Source of the DNA: an uncultured Methylophilaceae bacterium | GTDB lineage: Bacteria > Pseudomonadota > Gammaproteobacteria > Burkholderiales > Methylophilaceae | Direction: 5' to 3' | Length of the DNA: 51,173 nucleotides | NCBI GenBank assembly: GCA_903870995.1 | Contig: CAIQFD010000012.1 | Coordinates: 1 to 51,173 of the forward strand | In this document: positions 19,626 through 28,047 of the stretch, in pieces | Numbering within the stretch: the first letter of the stretch is position 1 | Layout of the letters: the number at the start of each line of letters is the position of its first letter | Position numbers and translations under genes: made by a program | Notes under the pieces: model-generated | Database searches by the model: none | Told to the model about the DNA's origin: nothing | What the model saw: only the letters and a program-made list of their open reading frames with translations

Positions 19626-20804
19626 ATGAGCTATCAATTTATACACATCGAGTCTTACAGCAGGAAGGCTGGTAAGGGTAAGGCTGGAGGAAATAGCATT
19701 TCGGATATTATTGCCGAGGTGACACGGGTGCCTCAAGCTTCTTCACATGTGCAAAAACCAGAACCGCCAGATCTCGTGTTTGGTGTAGATCCTCATCAGT
19801 TGGTTGAAATGTGTGAGAGTTACGCGGTAACGATGATATCGACGTTCAACAGAAAGAACCGCAAGACCGGGGCGAATGTCACGGTCACGCGCAAGATGCG
19901 CGAGGATGGATTATGCATGATTGGCGGGGTTTTCAGCGCACCGTCTCAGATGCCCGTCGGGACTTGGCCACAGTATAGAAAAGAAATGATCAATAAACTC
20001 AAAGACGAGTTTGGCGATAGGTTAAAAAGCGTCAATGAGCATGTTGATGAATCCTACAGGCACTGCCATTTTTACATCATTCCTCTACCGGGTGAGCATT
20101 TCGATAATATTCACCCTGGCAAGCGCTCCGCCTCTGCTGTTAGTGGTGGCGGTGTCGTCAAGGGCCTTCAGAATAAAGCATACAATGATGCGATGCGAAA
20201 GTGGCAAGATGAGTATTGGATGGATGTTTCAAAAAAATATGGATTAGCAAGGGTTGGCCCTAAACTAAAACGATCAACTCGGCCGGGGTGGGCGGCTCAA
20301 CAAGCATTAGTAATTCTCAATGCTCAAACATTACAAGATAATGAAATCAAAAGTCTGGCTTTGCGTAACAAAGAGGTTAAACTCAATATTAAGGAGGCGA
20401 ACCTTGAGCGGTTGTTCGCTCAAGCCCGCAAGGTGGAAACATTGGGCGGTCGGGTTGGGATGATTTTTGGAGGGTTTGTTGTAGCAACACAGTTCATTAA
20501 AGAATGGCTTGTTTTGCAAAAGATATGGCCAGGTATAAGCCAGGTGGATGAGGAAAAAGCGAGGGCTCAAAAAGCCATCAATAGTCTTCAGCAAGAAAAA
20601 AAAATATTGAAAGACGAGTTTGAGATTGTAAAAACGGACTTGAGCCATATTAAGGCTGACAAAGCTCGTTTAGATTCGCTACTAAGTGAGTTAAGCCATA
20701 CAAAATTACTCCTAACAGAGTCTGAGCATCATAATCAACTCTTGGCTGAGGAAGTTAACGAGCTTAGTCGATTATTAAAGCCAGCAAGCGCTAATAAAAT
20801 CTAA
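19626..20804 (+). CDS. MobV-family (Pre/Mob) relaxase-like protein
   Basis: This 392-residue protein resembles MobV relaxases, which nick plasmid oriT and start mobilization. The N-terminus SYQFIHIESYSRK matches the family. Residues 139-148, HVDESYRHCH, fit the MobV metal-binding motif HxDExxPHxH, except that the Pro is Arg. A basic region follows (about 160-240). A hydrophobic stretch at about 275-300 (GMIFGGFVVATQFIKEWLVL) suggests a membrane contact, and residues 305-390 form a coiled coil. AAGGGG gives a good ribosome site. No transfer or replication genes are next to it, so it appears to be what is left of a mobilizable element. Confidence 0.8.
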   Translation: MSYQFIHIESYSRKAGKGKAGGNSISDIIAEVTRVPQASSHVQKPEPPDLVFGVDPHQLVEMCESYAVTMISTFNRKNRKTGANVTVTRKMREDGLCMIGGVFSAPSQMPVGTWPQYRKEMINKLKDEFGDRLKSVNEHVDESYRHCHFYIIPLPGEHFDNIHPGKRSASAVSGGGVVKGLQNKAYNDAMRKWQDEYWMDVSKKYGLARVGPKLKRSTRPGWAAQQALVILNAQTLQDNEIKSLALRNKEVKLNIKEANLERLFAQARKVETLGGRVGMIFGGFVVATQFIKEWLVLQKIWPGISQVDEEKARAQKAINSLQQEKKILKDEFEIVKTDLSHIKADKARLDSLLSELSHTKLLLTESEHHNQLLAEEVNELSRLLKPASANKI

Positions 20805-20877
20805 AGCGCATTAGCAAAAGGTCTGTTATAGGGTGGTTTAACCTACCGTTTATTGTTATTACTTGATCTGATAGAAG

Positions 20878-20918
20878 TTGAAGCTAGTAGATACCGATTC
20901 AATCTCTACTAGCTTCAA
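20878..20918. repeat. 14-bp-arm inverted repeat between relaxase and unknown gene
   Basis: TTGAAGCTAGTAGA (20878-20891) and TCTACTAGCTTCAA (20905-20918) form a perfect hairpin with a 13-nt loop. The right arm encodes the last residues of the convergent minus-strand ORF. Neither side has a clear T-run, so it may be a weak bidirectional terminator for the relaxase gene and its convergent neighbour. Confidence 0.6.
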
Positions 20919-21342
20919 AAATTGTTTCGAAATTAATTCCTTTTGGTAATTTTTCACCCCACAGATTCTCAATTAGTTCTTCACCGTTAGAGAGCTCAAA
21001 TTTAAAAATTGGTGACTTCATATTCTTTTTTTGATGGGTGCCTTTAAGCACTTTAGATAACTTATACATTGCCCATGTCTTTTGATTCTTTAACATATGA
21101 GACGGAGTGACAATATGGGCTTCAACAATTTTTAAATCATCTCTGTTTGCAAGTTCTTCCAGTTGTTTTTCCAAAGTTAGCAGCATTGTTGGACTATAGC
21201 TAAAGCCGTCTTCTGTTTTATTGCTTGAAATTTTGACTAGGAACCAATGATTATTAGTGGCAAGCCCGATGTAAGACCAATAGCTTACATCCTCGCTTGT
21301 AAAGTGATTGTATAAAGCTGCCGCAGAGTTAGTTTCAAACAT
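20899..21342 (-). CDS. Hypothetical protein, unknown family
   Basis: I do not recognise this 147-residue protein. It is soluble, with no signal peptide or membrane segment, and contains the phrases SYWSYIGLATNNHWFLVKIS and EELIENLWGEKLPKGINFE. The start at 21342 is chosen because a TTG at 21357 lies inside the palindromic operator. It is divergent from the XRE regulator at 21431 and shares a 17-bp-arm palindrome with it. That pairing suggests the XRE protein controls both, as in toxin-antitoxin, restriction or plasmid-maintenance pairs, but no toxin motif is seen. It lies inside the accessory region. Confidence 0.65.
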   Translation of the reverse strand: MFETNSAAALYNHFTSEDVSYWSYIGLATNNHWFLVKISSNKTEDGFSYSPTMLLTLEKQLEELANRDDLKIVEAHIVTPSHMLKNQKTWAMYKLSKVLKGTHQKKNMKSPIFKFELSNGEELIENLWGEKLPKGINFETIFEASRD

Positions 21343-21356
21343 GAGAATAAAATCCA

Positions 21357-21397
21357 AAAATGAACACTATAGATTGTAGCTCTATAGTGTTCATTTT
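21357..21397. promoter_or_regulatory. Palindromic operator between the unknown gene and the XRE regulator
   Basis: AAAATGAACACTATAGA (21357-21373) and TCTATAGTGTTCATTTT (21381-21397) are perfect 17-bp arms with a 7-bp spacer. It lies in the divergent gap, 34 bp before the XRE start. The position and symmetry fit an autoregulatory operator. A related half-site, AATGAACATTACAG, occurs at 21721-21734 after the regulator gene. Confidence 0.7.
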
Positions 21398-21430
21398 GGC
21401 TATATGTTATTTCAACAATAAGGAAGTAAC

Positions 21431-21715
21431 ATGGACATCAAAAAAAGCTTTGCTTCAGCACTCAAGGTGATTCGAAAATCAAAAGGACTCACCCAAGAAG
21501 ACTTCTCAGTTACCTCTAGTCGAACATACTTGAGTTCATTGGAGCGAGGCTTAAAATCGCCGACTTTAGAAAAGATTGACGCTATAGCTCAGACTTTAAG
21601 TGTTCATCCGCTGACTTTGTTAACACTTACATACGTCCATTTGGAACATAAAAACTCGAAAGAGATTTTTGAATTATTGAGCACTCAAATAGAAGGGCTC
21701 AAGTTAAAAATCTAA
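21431..21715 (+). CDS. XRE-family helix-turn-helix transcriptional regulator
   Basis: This 94-residue DNA-binding protein is almost entirely one HTH_3 domain. Residues 7-60 cover FASALKVIRKSKGLTQEDF, the recognition helix around SSRTYLSSLERGLKSPTL, and the following helices KIDAIAQTLSVHP. The start at 21431 has an AAGGAAG ribosome site. There is no ligand domain, so it is a minimal repressor, likely acting on the palindrome at 21357-21397. It lies at the right part of the accessory region, before arsC. Confidence 0.88.
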   Translation: MDIKKSFASALKVIRKSKGLTQEDFSVTSSRTYLSSLERGLKSPTLEKIDAIAQTLSVHPLTLLTLTYVHLEHKNSKEIFELLSTQIEGLKLKI

Positions 21716-21720
21716 GCCTT

Positions 21721-21734
21721 AATGAACATTACAG
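21721..21734 (+). promoter_or_regulatory. Half-site resembling the XRE operator, upstream of arsC
   Basis: AATGAACATTACAG matches the operator arm AATGAACACTATAG at 12 of 14 positions. It starts 5 bp after the XRE stop codon and ends 16 bp before the arsC start. It could extend XRE control to arsC or be a copy left by an insertion event. Confidence 0.4.
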
Positions 21735-21750
21735 TTAGTTAAAAGAAAAA

Positions 21751-22173
21751 ATGACAATTAAAATTTACCATAATCCAAAGTGTGGGACCTCGCGCAACAC
21801 ATTGGCGTTGATTAAAAACTCTGATGAGGAGCCCGAGGTCATTGAATACCTGAGTCATCCGCCAAGCAAGGCCGAGTTGAAGAAATTAATCGATGACATG
21901 GGCGAGGGGGTGCGTGCAGCCATTCGTGCCAAGGAAGCTATCTACACAGAGCTCAACATGCAGAACGAGAACTTAAGCGATGACGCGCTAATTGATTTGA
22001 TGTTGGCAAACCCCATCCTCATTAATAGGCCCATTGTGGTAACCCCGTTGGGCACAAAGTTATGTCGGCCATCTGAGCTGGTGTTAGATATCTTGCCTAA
22101 GCCTCAACTGGCTGCTTTTGTAAAGGAGGATGGTGAGATGGTGGTGGATGCAAGCGGTAAGCGTTTGATTTAG
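21751..22173 (+). CDS. arsC: Arsenate reductase (glutaredoxin type)
   Basis: This 140-residue ArsC-type protein reduces arsenate to arsenite with glutathione and glutaredoxin. The active-site cysteine is in YHNPKCGTSRNT (Cys11). Three arginines in the expected regions (AAIRAKEA, INRPIVVT and KLCRPSE) match the arsenate-binding arginines of the plasmid R773 enzyme. No arsB, acr3, arsR or arsH is nearby, so it is an orphan gene. It could instead be an ArsC-like protein without arsenate activity. A hairpin terminator follows, shared with hupB. Confidence 0.88.
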   Translation: MTIKIYHNPKCGTSRNTLALIKNSDEEPEVIEYLSHPPSKAELKKLIDDMGEGVRAAIRAKEAIYTELNMQNENLSDDALIDLMLANPILINRPIVVTPLGTKLCRPSELVLDILPKPQLAAFVKEDGEMVVDASGKRLI

Positions 22174-22191
22174 TAGGGGTCACAGGCAATA

Positions 22192-22221
22192 AAAAAGGCC
22201 AACGGTGACGCTGGCCTTTTT
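22192..22221. terminator. Bidirectional terminator between arsC and hupB
   Basis: AAAAAGGCCA and TGGCCTTTTT form a perfect 10-bp stem with a 10-nt loop. The A/T ends give a T-run on both strands, so it can end both convergent transcripts. Confidence 0.85.
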
Positions 22222-22245
22222 GCTTTGCAACTTAAACTTAAAAGC

Positions 22246-22518
22246 TTAGTTTAATGCATCTTTCAAAGCTTTACCTGCGCGGAAAGCTGGAGCTTTACGT
22301 GCAGCGATTTTAAGTTCTTTACCAGTTTGTGGGTTACGACCGATGCGTGCAGCACGGTTGCTAACAGCAAATGTACCGAAGCCGATCAATGTAACAGTAT
22401 CACCACCTTTAAGAGCAGCAGTTACGCTACCAGTAAAAGCGTCTACAGCTTTAGCAGCAGCAGCTTTAGAGATGTCAGCTTCAGCAGCAATCTTAGCAAT
22501 CAATTCTTGTTTGTTCAT
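22246..22518 (-). CDS. hupB: DNA-binding protein HU
   Basis: HU is a histone-like DNA-bending protein that compacts the nucleoid. The 90-residue form [15 protein letters not shown] is chosen because it matches HU length and start. An in-frame ATG 4 codons upstream (22530) cannot be excluded, since neither start has a clear ribosome site. The DNA-contacting arm [21 protein letters not shown] and the C-terminal [12 protein letters not shown] are conserved. It is monocistronic with its own terminator. Confidence 0.95.
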   Translation of the reverse strand: MNKQELIAKIAAEADISKAAAAKAVDAFTGSVTAALKGGDTVTLIGFGTFAVSNRAARIGRNPQTGKELKIAARKAPAFRAGKALKDALN

Positions 22519-22680
22519 AGGATTAGTCATTCATAAAGGGTTGCGGAGTCATTATCTTAACTGAAATTTTAAGGATTTAACAAATATCCCTTACTTTTTT
22601 AACAATTTTTTAAATATTTTTTAAAAAATGGCCGTTATATGACAAACTAATGCCACTTTTAGGTGAGTTTGAATCCAAAA

Positions 22681-23118
22681 ATGCAGAATATAGTCGAAGA
22701 TTTAAGTACCGTATCCCATGTTATCCAGCTTGCAGTAGCGCCCGTTTTCTTACTAACGGGCATTGGTGCAATTTTATCTGTCCTAGCGATGAGATTAGGG
22801 CGTGTCGTAGATCGGTATCGTGTGTTGATAGAGCGAGATTCCCACTCACCCAGGAACCTGCAAGAAATTCGTTTATTATCTAACCGTGCTGTATGGGTGC
22901 ATTGGTCGATTACTCTATGCACCGTTTCTGCCTTATTGGTGGCTACAGTGATTGTCGCTTTGTTTATTGGATATGAGCGCAGCCGAGACCCCTCACATTT
23001 TGTTGCCCCTTTATTTATTTTAGCGATGGTCTGCCTTATCATCGGTCTCGTTTGTTTCTTACGTGAAATTTCACTCTCAACGCACACCATAGAGCTCCCT
23101 GAAGAATTAAGAGAGTGA
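22681..23118 (+). CDS. DUF2721 family membrane protein
   Basis: This protein of about 145 residues has three membrane segments and matches the DUF2721 pattern. The first segment (APVFLLTGIGAILSVLAMRLGR) is followed by a cytoplasmic loop RVVDRYRVLIE, then two further segments. No function is established for the family. The ATG at 22681 has an AGGTGAG stretch 13 bp upstream; a GTG start at 22663 would add six residues. The oxyR gene begins 7 bp after the stop, so the two may be co-transcribed. Confidence 0.8.
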   Translation: MQNIVEDLSTVSHVIQLAVAPVFLLTGIGAILSVLAMRLGRVVDRYRVLIERDSHSPRNLQEIRLLSNRAVWVHWSITLCTVSALLVATVIVALFIGYERSRDPSHFVAPLFILAMVCLIIGLVCFLREISLSTHTIELPEELRE

Positions 23119-23125
23119 TCACGGC

Positions 23126-24025
23126 ATGACGCTAAATGAATTGAAGTTTATTGTGGCGCTCGCCAAATCTCGAAACTTTAGAAAAGCAGCTGAGGTTTGT
23201 TTTGTGAGCCAGCCAGCGCTGAGTCTAGCGGTTAAAAAACTAGAGGATGAATTGGGCGTGTTGCTATTTGAGCGCAGTCGTAATGATGTGACGATGACCG
23301 CTGTAGGTGAGTTGGTTGTGGAGCAGGCCACGCGCGTGATGGAAGAAGCGAAGCGCGTTAAGGAAATCGCTAAGCAGGGCAACAATCAGTTGTCTGGGCC
23401 CTTGAAGCTCGGCGTTATTTATTCTGTTGGCCCATACCTGCTCCCAGAAATTATCCCGATTTTGCGTAAAAACGCGCCCGAGATGCCTTTGATTGTTGAA
23501 GAAAACCTGACCAGCAACCTTGAAACGCAGCTCCGTAACGGCATCATTGATGTGGCGATTATTGCATTGCCGTTCGAGCTCCCTGGTGTCATCACCATGC
23601 CACTCTATGAGGAGGAGTTTGTCGTTGTTGTGCCAAGTACGCACGAGTGGGCAAATCGTAAAGAGGTGGATGTCAGTGAGTTGGCAGATGAAAAGGTATT
23701 GCTACTCAATAGTGGTCACTGTTTTAGTAATCAAGTCGTACAAGCATGCCCAAGCCTGACGCGTAATGGCGAGGTTCTACAGGGTAATTCATTAGATACG
23801 GTTCGCAACATGGTGGCCTCAAACCTGGGGATCACCGTCTTGCCAATGAGTGCAACGATCAGTCGATATCAAAACCCCTTGGTCAAGGCCATCCCATTTA
23901 AGCAACCAGTTCCAACGCGTAAGATAGCTTTAGCTTGGCGTAAAAGTTATGGGCGTGTGCAAGCAGTTGAAGAGATTGCCAAGTCGATTCGCGCACTGGA
24001 GATGTTTGCAACAGGACTGTTGTAG
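23126..24025 (+). CDS. oxyR: Hydrogen-peroxide-responsive LysR-type regulator OxyR
   Basis: This 299-residue LysR-family regulator has an N-terminal winged helix (LNELKFIVALAKSRNFRKAA, VSQPALSLAVKKLEDELG) and a substrate-binding-like C-terminal domain. Redox cysteines fall at positions 199 and 208 in GHCFSNQVVQACPS, the same numbers and spacing as the peroxide-sensing disulfide pair of Escherichia coli OxyR. That supports a true OxyR over CysB or another LysR. No katG, ahpC or other target is adjacent. Confidence 0.92.
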   Translation: MTLNELKFIVALAKSRNFRKAAEVCFVSQPALSLAVKKLEDELGVLLFERSRNDVTMTAVGELVVEQATRVMEEAKRVKEIAKQGNNQLSGPLKLGVIYSVGPYLLPEIIPILRKNAPEMPLIVEENLTSNLETQLRNGIIDVAIIALPFELPGVITMPLYEEEFVVVVPSTHEWANRKEVDVSELADEKVLLLNSGHCFSNQVVQACPSLTRNGEVLQGNSLDTVRNMVASNLGITVLPMSATISRYQNPLVKAIPFKQPVPTRKIALAWRKSYGRVQAVEEIAKSIRALEMFATGLL

Positions 24026-24032
24026 CAGCTAA

Positions 24033-24692
24033 TTAATAAACCAAGAAAGCGCGGAACCCTGACACAGGTAGGTCAGCAGTTTTTAAGTTGAGCGAGATGT
24101 GAATCTCATCGTTGCCAGCCAAGCCCTCATCTTTGCTTTTGTCTTTCCCCATTAAATACTCTTTCGGCATGATTTTGCGGCGAATGAGCGGCTTATCTTC
24201 CTTGTCCGTGAGAGTAAGTTCAATAGAGGGGAAGGATTGTGCGAAGGGAGCATTGTTAATGATTAGGCAGTTGAACTTAACGATGCCCTCATGCGCTTCA
24301 TCTTTGACCAATTCAGTATCATCAATCGCGATGAGCTCTGCCTGCTTCGGCAGGGGCAACGTACAACCTAGGTAATGACAAGTTTGCGATAGCACAGGCT
24401 TGAAAGCGGGCCACTGCTTGGCGATATTTCCGCGTAAAAAATAAAGTGTTTGAACTATGGCCAGCGTGATGAGTAATCCGTATACAAGCAAAGCAAAGGG
24501 CTTCGTTGGTTTGATTCCTACTTTTTTTGTATTCAGGAAGTCCTCACCAGTAGAGTGTTCGCTCAGATAGTCGGCAGCGACAAAAACGTGCTGACATTGG
24601 CCGCATCTTACCTGGCCCTCGTATGCTTCTAGTTGTTCAGGCGAGATAATAAAGCTGGTGTAGCAAGATGGACATTTGGTGACCAAGCTCAT
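24033..24692 (-). CDS. Zinc-ribbon and DUF3426 domain membrane protein
   Basis: This 219-residue protein has an N-terminal zinc ribbon (CPSC at residues 8-11, CGQC about 20 residues later), one membrane segment (about 66-86, with FALLVYGLLITLAIVQTLYFL) and a DUF3426 domain outside the membrane. Function is unknown, but it is a regular neighbour of prmA in betaproteobacteria. It closes the aroQ-accB-accC-prmA operon and ends 7 bp from the convergent oxyR. Confidence 0.88.
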   Translation of the reverse strand: MSLVTKCPSCYTSFIISPEQLEAYEGQVRCGQCQHVFVAADYLSEHSTGEDFLNTKKVGIKPTKPFALLVYGLLITLAIVQTLYFLRGNIAKQWPAFKPVLSQTCHYLGCTLPLPKQAELIAIDDTELVKDEAHEGIVKFNCLIINNAPFAQSFPSIELTLTDKEDKPLIRRKIMPKEYLMGKDKSKDEGLAGNDEIHISLNLKTADLPVSGFRAFLVY

Positions 24693-24703
24693 GGTGTTAA
24701 CGC

Positions 24704-25591
24704 TTATTTCTTGGTACCCGTGAGCAGGGTCCAGCTATCCATAAAGACGGGTGCATCCATCGTAAACCATTCTGCGTAAATGGCAGAAACTTGCTCTGCT
24801 TGCTCACGCAAAATGCCAGAGAGTGCGATGCGACCATTTTGTTTGCAAGCGCCAGCAAGGGCGGGTGCTAAGACACTTAATGCGCTAGATAAGATATTAG
24901 CGACGACGATATCCGCTTGTTTTTCAGGATAGTCAGTTGCCATGTAAAAGTCTGCAGAAACTTGATTCTGTTCAGCGTTAAATTCGCTTGAAATGATGGC
25001 TTGTGCATCAATATCCACACCGACCACTTCAGTCGCGCCAAGTTTCTTGGCGGCAATGGCAAGAATGCCAGAGCCACAGCCATAATCCAGCACATGATCA
25101 TGCGGCTTCACTTGATCAACTAACCAAGCTAAGCATAAGTGAGTCGTTGGATGGCTACCAGTACCAAAGGCTAAGCCGGGATCAAGTACGATATTGAGCG
25201 CGTTCGGGTTGGGGGCATCATGCCAAGTTGGCACAATCCATAAGTCGTTGGTGATTTTGATCGGGTCAAATTGAGACTGCGTCGCACGGACCCAGTCCTG
25301 TTCAGCAACCATTTCAGTGCTGTAGACTAAATCTTCAAATCCAGTGATTTCTTTGACCTGTGCCATGACTTCTGCAATGTCTGCATCATCATTAAAGAGT
25401 GCGCTGATGATGTTCTTGTTCCAGATGCCTGGTGGTGGATCGCCAGGCTCCCCAAAAATGGGTTGTTCATCAGGTGTTTCAGCGTTTGCATCTTCGATAC
25501 TCGCTGAGAGTGCGCCGATTTCCATCAGCGTATCACTCAGCAAGTCCGCATTTTGGCTATGCGCCTCGATATGTAATGAAACCCAAGCCAT
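24704..25591 (-). CDS. prmA: Ribosomal protein L11 methyltransferase
   Basis: PrmA trimethylates several amino groups of ribosomal protein L11. The 295-residue protein has the N-terminal L11-recognition domain and the class I methyltransferase domain. The SAM motif is VLDYGCGSGILAIAAKKLG, with the substrate loop DIVVANILSSAL. The GTGSHPTT segment before the SAM motif is characteristic. It lies 10 bp after accC, in the same operon. Confidence 0.96.
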   Translation of the reverse strand: MAWVSLHIEAHSQNADLLSDTLMEIGALSASIEDANAETPDEQPIFGEPGDPPPGIWNKNIISALFNDDADIAEVMAQVKEITGFEDLVYSTEMVAEQDWVRATQSQFDPIKITNDLWIVPTWHDAPNPNALNIVLDPGLAFGTGSHPTTHLCLAWLVDQVKPHDHVLDYGCGSGILAIAAKKLGATEVVGVDIDAQAIISSEFNAEQNQVSADFYMATDYPEKQADIVVANILSSALSVLAPALAGACKQNGRIALSGILREQAEQVSAIYAEWFTMDAPVFMDSWTLLTGTKK

Positions 25592-25601
25592 CTAAGAAGC
25601 C

Positions 25602-26951
25602 TTACTTAGCGTGAATGCCAAGTTTGTTTTCAAGATAGTGAATGCTGGTTTCACCTAATTGGAATGCCGCGTCGTTCATTAAGTCTCGGTGCAGAGCCAC
25701 GTTAGTCTTAATGCCCTCAACGACCATTTCAGATAGTGCAATATTCATTCGTGCAATGGCTTGGTCACGCGTATCACCATAGGCGATAAGCTTACCAATC
25801 ATTGAGTCGTAATGAGGTGGCACCATGTAGTTTTGGTATGCATGCGTATCAACACGAATGCCAGGACCGCCGGGCATATGGAATGTAGTGATGCGACCTG
25901 GTGAAGGGACGAATGTGTAAGGATCTTCAGCATTGATGCGACACTCAATGGCATGGCCACGGAACTGGATATCTTTTTGACGTAAGCGTAACTTTTCACC
26001 GTAAGCAACGCGAATTTGCTCTTGAACAATATCAACACCAGTAATCATCTCAGTTACCGGATGTTCAACTTGTACGCGCGTATTCATTTCAATGAAATAG
26101 AACTCGTTGTTCTCATATAAGAACTCGAATGTACCAGCACCACGATAGTTGATGCGTTTACATGCATCTGCACAACGTTGGCCAATCTTATCGCGAAGTT
26201 TTGTAGAGATGCCTGGTGCTGGCGCTTCTTCCAATACTTTTTGATGGCGACGTTGCATAGAGCAATCGCGCTCACCCAAATAAATGGCGTTGCCATGTTG
26301 ATCAGACAGGATTTGAATTTCAATATGGCGCGGTTGCTCAAGGAATTTTTCCATGTAAACAACAGGGTTGCCGAAAGCAGCTTGTGCTTCTGCTTTAGTC
26401 ATGTTGACAGAGGAAATCAACGCGGCCTCAGTATGCACCACACGCATGCCTCGACCACCGCCACCGCCAGCTGCTTTAATGATGACTGGGTAACCAATAG
26501 ATTTGGCAATACGAACAATTTCTTCAGGGTCGTCAGGCAATGCACCATCTGAACCAGGTACGCAAGGAACACCGGCTTTTTTCATGGTGTCTTTTGCGCT
26601 CACTTTGTCACCCATTAAGCGGATGGTTTCAGCGCGTGGGCCAATAAATACAAAGCCACTTTCTTCTACGCGTTCTGCGAAGTCGGCATTTTCAGAAAGG
26701 AAGCCATAGCCTGGATGGATTGCTTCAGCATCGGTGACTTCTGCAGCACTAATCACCGCGGGAATATTGAGATAACTTTGACTAGAGGCAGCTGGTCCGA
26801 TACAGACTGACTCATCTGCTAATTTAACGTACTTAGCTTCTTTGTCAGCTTCTGAGTGAACAGCGACTGTTTTAATACCCAATTCGCGACAAGCGCGTTG
26901 GATACGTAATGCAATTTCACCACGATTGGCGATGAGGATTTTATCGAACAT
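25602..26951 (-). CDS. accC: Acetyl-CoA carboxylase, biotin carboxylase subunit
   Basis: AccC carboxylates biotin on AccB with ATP and bicarbonate, the first half-reaction of fatty-acid synthesis. The 449-residue protein has the biotin carboxylase N-domain ([17 protein letters not shown]), the ATP-grasp domain with [25 protein letters not shown], and the catalytic [14 protein letters not shown]. It is 11 bp downstream of accB. Length and motifs are standard. Confidence 0.97.
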   Translation of the reverse strand: MFDKILIANRGEIALRIQRACRELGIKTVAVHSEADKEAKYVKLADESVCIGPAASSQSYLNIPAVISAAEVTDAEAIHPGYGFLSENADFAERVEESGFVFIGPRAETIRLMGDKVSAKDTMKKAGVPCVPGSDGALPDDPEEIVRIAKSIGYPVIIKAAGGGGGRGMRVVHTEAALISSVNMTKAEAQAAFGNPVVYMEKFLEQPRHIEIQILSDQHGNAIYLGERDCSMQRRHQKVLEEAPAPGISTKLRDKIGQRCADACKRINYRGAGTFEFLYENNEFYFIEMNTRVQVEHPVTEMITGVDIVQEQIRVAYGEKLRLRQKDIQFRGHAIECRINAEDPYTFVPSPGRITTFHMPGGPGIRVDTHAYQNYMVPPHYDSMIGKLIAYGDTRDQAIARMNIALSEMVVEGIKTNVALHRDLMNDAAFQLGETSIHYLENKLGIHAK

Positions 26952-26962
26952 TTAAAGCCTCT

Positions 26963-27424
26963 TTAGCCGATGATAAATAAAGGTTCGCCGTATTCGACGG
27001 GTTGGCCGTTCTCAACCAAGATGGCTTTAATCACGCCAGCGTGGTCAGACTCGATCTCGTTCAATAGTTTCATTGCTTCAATAATGCACAATGTGTCGCC
27101 AACGTTCACGCTAGAGCCAATATCAACAAAAGATTTAGACTCTGGTGATGGTGAGCGGTAGAAAGTACCCACCATTGGAGACTTCACTACATGGCCTTCG
27201 ATGGCTGGTGCTACCGGTTCAGCAGCTGGCGCAGCTGCAACAGCAGGCGCTGCTTGTGCTGGCTGACCTTGTTGAATATATGGCTGTGCGTAATGCACAG
27301 TGCTTTGTGCTTGTGGAAGGTTGCGGCTGATACGAACTTTTTCTTCGCCTTCAGTGAGTTCAAGTTCTGAAATGCCAGACTCTTCGACTAAATCGATCAA
27401 TTTTTTAAGTTTACGTAGATCCAT
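26963..27424 (-). CDS. accB: Acetyl-CoA carboxylase biotin carboxyl carrier protein
   Basis: This 153-residue carrier has an N-terminal domain, an alanine/proline/glutamine linker (about 37-78) and a C-terminal biotinyl domain with EAMKLLNE; Lys119 is the biotinylated residue. It feeds accC directly downstream. A 60-bp gap separates it from aroQ. Confidence 0.97.
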   Translation of the reverse strand: MDLRKLKKLIDLVEESGISELELTEGEEKVRISRNLPQAQSTVHYAQPYIQQGQPAQAAPAVAAAPAAEPVAPAIEGHVVKSPMVGTFYRSPSPESKSFVDIGSSVNVGDTLCIIEAMKLLNEIESDHAGVIKAILVENGQPVEYGEPLFIIG

Positions 27425-27484
27425 CTCTTCACCTCATATTTCAGTTAAGCACCTTAATTGCGTGCGTTTATTTTAATCTGATGG

Positions 27485-27940
27485 TTAATCAGAAATTGTT
27501 TTAATTGCGTAATCTAAAGCCAGTAAATAACCTTGAGCACCCAAACCACTAATCACACCCACTGCAATGTCTGAGAAGTAGGAGTGGTGGCGGAATGTTT
27601 CGCGCGCATAAATATTTGATAGGTGTACCTCAACAAAAGGTACTTTGATTGCTGATAGTGCATCCCGCAGTGCGACTGATGTGTGTGTAAAAGCAGCAGG
27701 ATTAATAATAATGAAATCCACTTTTTTATCTGCTAATGCATGAAGGGTTTGAATCAGCTCAACTTCAGAATTGCTTTGGAATGAAGCTAAAGAAATATTA
27801 GCCTCTTTAGCGCGCTTCGCTAACAAAGCATCAATATCAGCGAGTGTATTGTTACCGTAATGATCGGGCTCACGCAAACCTAAAAGGTTTAAGTTAGGCC
27901 CGTGTAATACCAATACGGATTTTGAAGTTTTTTCAGCCAT
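27485..27940 (-). CDS. aroQ: 3-dehydroquinate dehydratase, type II
   Basis: AroQ dehydrates 3-dehydroquinate in the shikimate pathway. The start at 27940 ([18 protein letters not shown]) is chosen over an upstream TTG (27958). The type II signature [10 protein letters not shown] followed by the REPDHYG tyrosine, the FQSNSE segment, [10 protein letters not shown] and [11 protein letters not shown] are all present. The 151-residue length is normal. Its placement ahead of accB is common in betaproteobacteria. Confidence 0.96.
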   Translation of the reverse strand: MAEKTSKSVLVLHGPNLNLLGLREPDHYGNNTLADIDALLAKRAKEANISLASFQSNSEVELIQTLHALADKKVDFIIINPAAFTHTSVALRDALSAIKVPFVEVHLSNIYARETFRHHSYFSDIAVGVISGLGAQGYLLALDYAIKTISD

Positions 27941-28047
27941 ATTTTCGATGATTTCCAAAAGAAAAAGCGTTTTTGGAAGATTCTAGTTTGTCGTAAATTA
28001 GGAGATATTCTACAGCAATTTGCCGAAATTTGAAGAAATTAACTGAT

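Noticed and set aside
22659-23090. 143-codon minus-strand frame opposite the DUF2721 gene
   Set aside because: It mirrors a gene with clear membrane segments and family pattern; the opposite frame has no ribosome site or recognisable domain.
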